Source: Aurantiochytrium sp. KH105 (taxonomy: Eukaryota > Sar > Bigyra > Thraustochytrida > Thraustochytriidae). From it: 64,000 nt of DNA. A program made the translations under genes and the position numbers. Shown here piece by piece: positions 57,019 to 64,000 of this stretch. The DNA lies in NCBI GenBank assembly GCA_003116975.1, contig BGKB01000090.1, positions 186,001-250,000 on the forward strand. Reading direction: 5' to 3'. A model generated the notes under the pieces. It did not search any database and was not told where the DNA came from. It worked only from the letters and a program-made list of their open reading frames with translations. Each line of letters opens with the position of its first letter. The first letter of the stretch is position 1.

Positions 57019-58814
57019 AGCTGGAATTGCTGCATTTGTTGAAGCTGCTGCATTCGATGTTGCTGAGACATTTCCTGAGTCTGCTTTTGCGACTGCTGTG
57101 CCATGCCAGGCGAGTTGAAGCCTTGCGGCAGCATGTGCAAGAGATTGGACGCAATTGTCCTCTGCTGTTGCGGTTGTTGCTGTTGCTGCTGGTTTTGTTG
57201 TTGTTGTTGTTGTTCTTGCTGCTGCTGCTGCTGCTGCTGCGGCTGGATTCCCTGGTTGTTGGAACCAGAGGCGAACATTTGGCTCAAGCCACTGAGAAAG
57301 GCTTGCGGAACCTGATTTCCACTGCTACTGTTGCTGTTCATATTGTTGGAAGGTGCAATCGTGGCAGCGCGGCTACTGCTGCTGCCGGCTCGATTAATGC
57401 TGTCGTCATTGTTATTGCTCGCGCTGACGCCGGTGTTGTAATTATTGTTGGTGCCGCTATTATTGCTGTCCCCACTACTGCTATCTGTGCGATTCTGTTG
57501 CTGTAATTGCTGCTGTTGCTGCTGCTGAAGGAACTGCATTTGCTGCTGGGACATGTACATTTGCTGGGCGAGGTTCTGCTGTTGCGGCTGCATTTGCTGC
57601 TGCTGTCCACCGGAAAGAGAGGCTGGGAGCCCGGGCATGTTTGCAGCGAAGAAGGGCTGTGTGTTGTTGTTGCTAAAGGAAGAGACCTGACTGGGGAAGA
57701 CACCATGCACCATTTGCGAGTGCGCCAGCATCTCTTGGAGCGAGGAGAAACCGTGCTGACACATCCCGCAGACAAAGGGGGAAAACTGCGCAGAGGACAT
57801 TCCAGGTCCGCCATAGACAGCTCCGGTCGAGGACATGGTGGCCATGGTCATGTCGGGTGTGCCAGAAGGCATGTGCACGAGGTTGTTCATCATGACGGGC
57901 GGCAAGGCGGCGTTCGCCTTTGTTTTCAGGCAGCTTCGGGCCTCAAGGTGATACTTGAGACCGTGGCGACCCTTAAAGGTCTTGCCGCAGCGCGGGCATT
58001 GAAAGTTGCGAATGTCAGCATGGACGCAGGTAAGGTGACGGACGAGGGAGTTTTGCCAGGAGAAGCTGCGGTTGCAGAGCTTGCACTTGAACTTGCGCGG
58101 ACCGACCTCTTCGATGTAGGCCCGGTAAATTCCATTGGCGAGATCGTTGCGGAGTTTCTGCATGTTGACGTCGGAGAGCCTCAGCGACTGCTCTCCTGTT
58201 TTCTTGGCGTCGGAGCTGTCGTCGTCATCGGACTTGGAAGATTTGTCGGCGCTATCATCGGAGTCGTTGGTTTGGCCGCTGACGGGCTGTTTGTGGAGTC
58301 TGTGACGCTTGTGAGGGCGGTGTTCGCTCCTCTCGGCCTTGGCGTCTTGACCCCGGCGGGCGAGGTCTTTTTCGACACGGAGTTCCTCGTTTCGGTCATT
58401 TCCGCTGCCGCCTTGGCTGCTGCCGCTACCGCTATCGCTGTGTTTGTGCTTGTGCTTGTGCTGATGCTGGTGTTGGTGGTGCCTCTTCTTTTTGCGTTTC
58501 AGGCTTGCCTTGTCTGCGGCGGCTGCGGCGGCCTCGTCTGCGACGTCTCTTGCGACGCTGCCCGCGTCGGAGGCCGCTTCGCCGTGTTTCTGCATGCCCG
58601 CGTCGCTCGAGTCCTCGTCGGTGCGCGTGTGGCCCTCCGCCGAGTCCGCGTCCGCGTCCGTGCTCGGGGACGTCGGCGTCCGCACCGCCGCCCCAGGCTC
58701 GCGCTGCTGCTTCTCGCGCCGCTTGAGCTGGTCCTCCTCGTTATACCGCTGCTGGTCCTCCTCGCGCTGTTGCTGCTGCTCCTGCTCCTGCTCCAGGTCC
58801 TCCTCGGCGCGCAT
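56646..58814 (-). CDS. Polyglutamine C2H2 zinc-finger protein, probable transcription regulator
   Basis: 722 residues. The N-terminus is Glu/Gln-rich, followed by a basic His/Lys repeat (HQHQHQHKHKHKH) near 113-125 and a Ser/Asp-rich linker. Two adjacent C2H2 fingers lie at about 242-265 (CKLCNRSF) and 271-295 (CPRCGKTF), with a third finger, CGMCQHGF, at about 347-370. The rest, about 440-720, is Gln- and Asn-rich with many CAG/CAA runs of up to ten Gln. This architecture, a DNA-binding region plus a prion-like Q/N tail, fits a nuclear transcription regulator prone to phase separation. The frame continues to 58955, but I chose MRAEEDLEQE. The C-terminus ends in a run of Asn. Confidence 0.85.
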
Positions 58815-59094
58815 AAGCCCGCGGGCGAGGCCGGCTCCGTTCTTCCCACAGCTGCGTCTATTTGCAGGGCGCTGTGGGAGAGCCCTTCCCTCCTGCACCC
58901 TCTGAGCGCACCTGCCGCAGGGGCGAGTGGGGGGGCCCGCCGTGCCAGGCGACAAACAGGCCGAGCCGCTCTCACAGGTGCGGCCGCCGCCCCTGGCCTC
59001 CCACCGCAGAGCCTGTGTTCTTGCGCGCGGGAAAAACCGCGGCCCGCGGTATTCCGCGCCTAGGACCCGCTAGCGCCGCTGCACGCTCACCTGC

Positions 59095-59240
59095 TTGTTT
59101 GCTTGCTTGCTTGCTTGCCTGACTTGGCTTGGCTTGGCTTGGCTTGGCTTGGCTTGGCAGCTCGCTCGGCTTGCCGTGCTCGCTTGCTTGCTCGGCTTGC
59201 CGTGCTCGCTTGCTTGCTCGCTTGCTTGCTTGCTTCGCCT
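59095..59240. repeat. (CTTG)n and (TTGGC)n simple repeats
   Basis: CTTG units at about 59095-59118 are followed by six TTGGC units at 59124-59158 and further CTTGCTCG/CTTGCTTG units to about 59240. Confidence 0.9.
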
Positions 59241-59714
59241 CGCCCTGCCCGCCTCTATCGGCGACCAGGAGTAAGCAGGGACTCGCCGGGAGACACAGAG
59301 AGAGAGGGGAGAGATAGGCGCTAAGCAGGCGCGGCGAGCCTCGCTCGGCGCGCCTGCCCGCCCGCCCGCTGCAGGCACGCGGGAGGCGCTGCGGCGGGCG
59401 GCCGGCCGCCGCGCGCGCGCGTTCCTGCCTGCTCGCCTGCCTGCTCGCGCGCGCCTGCCTGCTCGCGCGCGCCTGCCCGCCTGCCTCCGCGGTGCGCCGA
59501 GGGGTCCGCCGGGCGGCGAAGAAAGGACAGCAGAGGAAACAAAGCAAAGGGAAAAAAGAAGAAAAAGGAGGGAAAGATGCCGCGCGCCGCCGCCTTCGGC
59601 CGGCGTCCGCCGCTCCTCCGCCGCCGCCGCCGCGCACGCAGGGGAGGGGGCGCGCCCTCCGCCGCCGCCGCGCCGCGCCGTGCGCGCGGGCCGCGGTCGC
59701 CCCTCGCGCTCTCG

Positions 59715-59743
59715 CTTGCCTGCCTGCCTGCCTGCCTGCCTGC

Positions 59744-59780
<37 letters not shown>
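59715..59780. repeat. (TGCC)n-(TTGC)n simple repeat
   Basis: About seven TGCC units pass directly into about seven TTGC units. One base substitution converts one unit into the other, suggesting expansion after mutation. Confidence 0.92.
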
Positions 59781-60201
59781 CGCTGTGCCGGCCGGCAGGC
59801 GCAGGCAAAGCGGGTTTGTTGGTTTCTTTGCCCCCGCCTGCATTGTAGCATGAGCAGATTGTTTATCTGCAGTTAGACCCGCACTCTGCTTCCGCAGCCG
59901 GCGCGCTGCGGGGGCCGCAAGTTGTACTTTCGACCCTCACCGCCCCTCTCCTCGCCCGTGCTGTGTGATGCACTGCGGGGGCCCGCGTCCTGTTCAGAAT
60001 TATATTTACCCGTCCTGCTTGTGTCGCGCCCGTCGCCCCCTCTACGCGGAGGCTCGGTCCCGCAGCCTTGAATCCCACACGGACCCGCCTCAACCGACCA
60101 GTGGGCGCGAAAGTGCTGTGGGGCCCGCGCTCTTCCCGACCTATTCCCCGGCACCCTCCCTCCAGTCGCCAAGAACACAAGCGCCCCTTCCTTCCCTCCT
60201 T

Positions 60202-60226
60202 CCCTCCCTCCCTCCCTCCCTCACTC
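60202..60226. repeat. (CCCT)n block, left arm of a 25-bp inverted repeat
   Basis: The exact reverse complement of this 25-base block is found at 60731-60755. Both are simple sequence, so the symmetry may be coincidental. Confidence 0.85.
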
Positions 60227-60730
60227 TCCTCCCTCGACCGCTTTCCCTCTCATCTCCTTTCACGCGCCGGGAAGCGCGCCGGAGCGCAAACGCATTTGGC
60301 AAGAACGCGCCCCTCGCCGCGCCGCTCCCCCAGCCCCCCCCGCCGCGCCGACAAACCTTTGCGGCCCCCTCTGCTCCGCTCCCCGCCCCCCGCGCCGCCG
60401 CACTGGAGGGCAAAACAGCGCGACGCCTTCTCCCTCCGCTCCCTCCCTCCCGCTCTCCCTTCCTCGCCGCACCGCCGCTCGAGACGACCGTCTCACAGCG
60501 ACGAAACATACAGAGAGACAGACAGATAGACAGAGGGAGCGCGGCTCCTCGGGGCCCATATAAGTATGCAATAGATGCAGAATGGAGGGATGTATGCTGG
60601 GCCTGGCCTGGCCTGGCCTGCCTCCCCTGGGCGGGCCAGCCTGGCGCCGCGGAGCCCAACAACGAAAGCGAGGCTGGCTCCGGAGAAGGTGGTGGCTTCC
60701 TCGAGAGCGGGCAAGACCGCGGGCGCGAGG

Positions 60731-60755
60731 GAGTGAGGGAGGGAGGGAGGGAGGG
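60731..60755. repeat. (GGGA)n block, right arm of a 25-bp inverted repeat
   Basis: Reverse complement of 60202-60226, with about 500 bases between the arms. Confidence 0.85.
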
Positions 60756-60908
60756 AGGGTAAGCGGGATGAAGGGGGAAGGCGCCGCCGACAGCCAGAAG
60801 AAGAAAAGAAAGAAGAAAGAAGAAAAAGGAAGAAACAAACGGAATAAGAAAAAAAAAGAAGAAAGGAGAAGAAAGAAAGAAGGAAAGAAGCCTGAAGGGA
60901 GAAAGCTG

Positions 60909-60938
60909 GCCGGCGACCACAGGACTGTGGTCGCCGGC
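60909..60938. repeat. Perfect 14-bp inverted repeat with 2-base spacer
   Basis: GCCGGCGACCACAG and CTGTGGTCGCCGGC are exact reverse complements separated by GA. It directly follows a polypurine tract in the gene-free region. Confidence 0.93.
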
Positions 60939-63401
60939 TGTTGGCTGGATGGCTGGCTGGCGAGCACAGCGCAGCGCAGCCGGCGCGAGGCCTGGCGGCG
61001 GACGAGGCTCTGCGAGGGGAGGGAGAGACGGAAGGAGGCGGTGTCGCAGGTGGGAGATTGGGGAACAAGAAGCACCGCGGCAGGACGAGGGTCTGGCCGG
61101 GCCGCGCGTTGGTCGCGGTGGAGGATCGCATCGGGGCTGCGTAGCTGCGGGGAAAGGCGAAAGCTAGCAGGCCGATTTATGAAGCTACGCGGCTTCTCTG
61201 CCGCGAGGCTGCGGGCGCCGGCGGCGCAGGAAGAACTCGCGGCGGCCTCGAGCCGGGCTGCGCGCGTCGCTACGCCACGGGGCGGCGCGAGCTGCAGCAG
61301 CGCCGCCGGCCGCGAAGGGCCCGCGCGGATCAGTTCGCGCGTCGCGAGGCGGCCAACTTTCGCGCGCGCCCCACGCGAATACCGCCCCTAACAAGTGTGT
61401 GTGGGCTCCCCCTTGCGCGCGCAGCGCTCGTCACGCGGGGAGTACGGAAGAACGCAGCGGCGCGACAATGCTTAAGAGCCTCCGTCCTCTTGTGGGGACG
61501 CTGTGGGCCCACTTTTTAAGGCCGCCCCTCCCGAGTTGCTCTCGCCGCCCTCGCGTAGTACCCCAACAATTCAAGACGCAAGACCAGGCGCGCGGCTGAC
61601 TCGTCTCCCTCACTGTCAATCATGCGTCCTGCCGCCGCAGCCAAAACTACCTACACCTACCTCCCTGCCCGCCTCGCTATCGATACTTGTCTGCCGCCGC
61701 TCCGCTTTCGCGGCCGCTCAGGCCAACAACCGACCAAACGAACGAATGCCTGCCCTCATAAATAAACTAACTGTAAAAGCACTTCACTCCAACCGTCTCT
61801 CCCTCGGTTTGCGGTGGCTTTTTCGTTCGTATGTTGCCTCTACGTTTTTCCTACTAATGACATCTACCCACACCCCCACCCTGCCCGCGAACAGAATCGC
61901 GCGCAGATCTATACGCGCAATGCGCCTAACCTTTGCTAGGCCCGGCGCAGTACCGCGCGCGTCCCCGAGCGCAAAGGCCACGCCTAGGGTTTATGCGCTG
62001 TGGAGCTGTGGGCGCCCCCCTTTCCCGCCGCTCCCCACTCTCCCCTCTCCCCACCCCCCCCCTTTCCCGCTGCCCGCCACAGCCTGCCGCAGAGGCAAGA
62101 AGGCAGGCGGGCAGGCAGGTAGGCAGATAACCAGCCAGCTCCGTCCGGCCGCGCTTAGCCACGCCTGCCGGGGCGAGTCCAGCTCAGCACAAGCCAGCCG
62201 CCGAGCGATCGAGCAAGCGAGCAAGCGAGCAAGCGAACAGGCGGAGCGGGAGGAGTGGAGTCAGTCGCCCTCCCTCCCTCCCTCCCTTCCCTCGCTGCCG
62301 CAGCCGCCCCCGCGGCGCCTCCTGCTGCGGCCTGCGGAGGTGCGGGCGTCCCCAAGCTGCTTCCCGCACGCTGTGGGGCGGGACCCGCCCGCACCCTAGA
62401 CCAGCTTCGCTTTTCGCCGACCCTTTTGCGCCGTTTTCCTGCTCCCCCTCCTTCCCCCTCCTCCGTGTCTCCGCGCATCCTCGCCGCATCGACCCATCCA
62501 TTCTCTCCGCGCCTCATCCCACGCCTCCGCGCATCCTCGCAGGCGCCGACGCAGGCCTCTTTCGGCAGGCCTTCGCGTCATGTCTGCACGGTCCGCAGCC
62601 TTGTCGCCGCAAGAACGCGGGCGGGGCCTGGCGGCGCGGTCCTTATCGCTATTTTATGGCCGTTGGTCGCGCGTGCACCCTCGTCGCGTATCCATCCACA
62701 CATCCATGCATGCATGGATGGATGGATGGACGAGTCGATGCACGCGTGGAGAAAATGGATGGGCCCGCCGGGCCGCAGCCACCGGAGGAGGATTTGGGGG
62801 GATCGCGCGAGGCAAGAACGCAAGCCGCCCCGGCCGCCTGTGCGTCTTTGTGCGTGGAGGAGCAGCGGCGGACCACCCGTCGAGTCATGTCTGAGCCCCT
62901 GCGCAAGAACGCAAGGAGCCTGGCCGGAGCCGGAGGAGTCAAGGTGCGCTCGATCGTGCGCATTCGTTCCTGCATTTACCGTTCTCGCGCCAGACGTGCG
63001 ATGGACGGACTCGCTCCAAAAAAAAAATGCAACGGCACCCTCCGTCTCTGCGCCGAGCTCCTGCGCGCGCGGCGGCCGCGTCGCCATCACGAGGCGCTCC
63101 GCGTCGCCGCATTTCGCGCGCATCCCGCCTCTGCACAGGACATTCGTCCGCAAACCCAAGCAGATGCCTGATTCTGAAATTGGAAACAAGGCAGCAAGCA
63201 AGCAAGCAAGCAAGAACAAGCGACAGCGAGCGGTAACAGTCAACGAGACCATAAATCGGTAATTATAAAGGCAATGGACGGAGCTGCACAGGGCCGGGGG
63301 AAGGGGCGTTGTTGGCGGGCCTCTGTGCTGATAGTCGAGCCCAACTCGTATTTGGATAATAGTTGATTGTAACCATTCTTATTGTTTTTACTATATAACC
63401 T

Positions 63402-64000
63402 CTAGGGTCGACCATCTGAAATTGTTAGGACAGCTTCGAGCTGCTTTTCGAGTTCATCAACGTCGTATTCTTCTTCAAAAAGGTCATCATCATCACCACT
63501 ATCATCGCTGTCAGTTTCAACACCATCTTCAATCGAGGATTCACTACGAAACTCCTCTATGACACGATCACGTGAGACGATAATCCGCTTCACCAAGTCT
63601 CGACCAGAGGGTTGCTCGAGTTTGATGAACTCGGCATCGAGTCTCTGCTTCACATCTTGGAGAGTGGTGTCCTTCGTGTATTGCCTTGCAATATTTCCTT
63701 TCACGTAAGCCCAAATCAGTTCGATGGGCTGCAGATCCGAGTAGTGAGGTGGTGTGAAGAGGACGCGATGCCCTGCCCTCTGTGCTGCCTCGATCACTTC
63801 CGGCAGCACCTTCTCCTTGATCCAGTTCTTCAGCAGAACTTTCAGCTGCGCAACTGTGCTCGTTGCGTCGTGCGGTATCTGATATTGATAGAGCGCTGCA
63901 ATAACCTCCCGTTTCTTTAGCTTCGCGACGTCGGGTGCGGTTGGCGGCAGCGTCTTGTGGTAGCTCGCATTGTCCATTATGATCAGGGACGGCTCATGAA
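63402..64000 (-). CDS. DDE transposase (Tc1/IS630-like), partial at right edge
   Basis: About 200 C-terminal residues; the frame stays open to the edge of the window, so the 5' part lies outside. The second catalytic Asp is in IIMDNASYH, right at the edge. The third acidic residue is in PPHYSDLQPIELIW, the canonical (S/P)xLxPIE(L/N)xW motif. The protein ends in an acidic tail (DDDDLFEEEYDVDELE). Tc1/IS630 enzymes cut and paste DNA at TA sites. No frameshift is seen in the visible part, so the copy could be intact. The A/T-rich 3' flank (63340-63401) may contain the inverted repeat. It is clearly different from the decayed transposase at 28.5-29.3 kb, so two lineages are present. Confidence 0.88.
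   Translation of the reverse strand, partial: HEPSLIIMDNASYHKTLPPTAPDVAKLKKREVIAALYQYQIPHDATSTVAQLKVLLKNWIKEKVLPEVIEAAQRAGHRVLFTPPHYSDLQPIELIWAYVKGNIARQYTKDTTLQDVKQRLDAEFIKLEQPSGRDLVKRIIVSRDRVIEEFRSESSIEDGVETDSDDSGDDDDLFEEEYDVDELEKQLEAVLTISDGRP

Larger units (their letters stand above)
58815..63401. other. 4.6-kb gene-free low-complexity region
   Basis: The largest spacer in the window. It holds arrays of CTTG, TTGGC, TGCC, CCCT and GGGA units, polypurine blocks at 60780-60890, a perfect 14-bp hairpin at 60909-60938, and C-rich tracts at 62030-62075 and 62270-62290. Many open frames of 200-340 codons occur on both strands, but they are Arg/Ser/Pro/Ala-rich and mutually overlapping, with no domain. 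I see no gene or structural RNA. Confidence 0.6.

Noticed and set aside
57507-59063. 518-codon + frame antisense to the polyglutamine C2H2 gene
   Set aside because: Leu/Val/Ala-rich complement of the CAG repeats; the minus strand has true zinc fingers.
62255-63262. 335-codon + frame in the gene-free region
   Set aside because: Arg/Ser/Pro-rich, overlaps minus-strand frames of similar length, and has no motif.

Overview
The window is nuclear DNA of a protist eukaryote. It has long single-exon genes separated by 0.3-4.6 kb of GC-rich, simple-sequence-rich spacer, on both strands, with no operons. Every recognisable gene is eukaryotic: Doa10/MARCHF6, the V-ATPase H subunit, microsomal cytochrome-b5 reductase, 7-dehydrocholesterol reductase, mitochondrial malonyl-ACP transacylase, an EAG-like K+ channel, C2H2 zinc-finger proteins and a Sec14-like protein. 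The intron-poor, GC-rich, repeat-rich style fits a stramenopile such as a thraustochytrid. That placement is inference, not something the sequence proves.

Layout. 0-4 kb: a PDE12/CCR4-type endonuclease/exonuclease/phosphatase (+) converges on DHCR7 (-). 4-13 kb: mostly spacer with a (GAAA)n tract interrupted by 18 Ns, surrounding an ATP-grasp ligase gene (-). 13-16.2 kb: a dynactin p24-like coiled-coil protein (-) and a long coiled-coil protein (+) diverge across a 21-bp minisatellite. 17-22.2 kb: V-ATPase subunit H and a cyclic-nucleotide-domain K+ channel, both (-).

23.5-39.4 kb: a tandem array, all on +, of six paralogous multi-pass membrane proteins that I cannot assign to a known family. 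Copies 2 and 3 are recent duplicates, and copy 3 carries one in-frame stop. The array is interrupted by a decayed DDE transposase gene (28.5-29.3 kb) and by an IS607-type element (31.4-33.5 kb). That element encodes a serine-recombinase TnpA and an overlapping TnpB/Fanzor-type RuvC nuclease, each broken by one frameshift.

39.7-64 kb: a CRAL-TRIO protein (-), mitochondrial malonyl-CoA:ACP transacylase (-) diverging from cytochrome-b5 reductase (+), a four-finger C2H2 protein (-), a PqiA-like membrane protein with a Cys-rich region (+), a Doa10-like ER ubiquitin ligase (-) and a polyglutamine C2H2 protein (-). A 4.6-kb gene-free low-complexity stretch follows, and then a Tc1/IS630-type transposase that runs off the right edge.

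Functional themes are membrane and lipid biology: sterol reduction, the b5 electron-transfer chain, Sec14-type lipid transfer, mitochondrial fatty-acid synthesis and ER quality control (Doa10 degrades sterol-pathway enzymes in other eukaryotes). Nothing in the sequence shows that these genes are co-regulated. The most novel material is the six-copy membrane-protein family and the IS607/Fanzor element inserted inside it.
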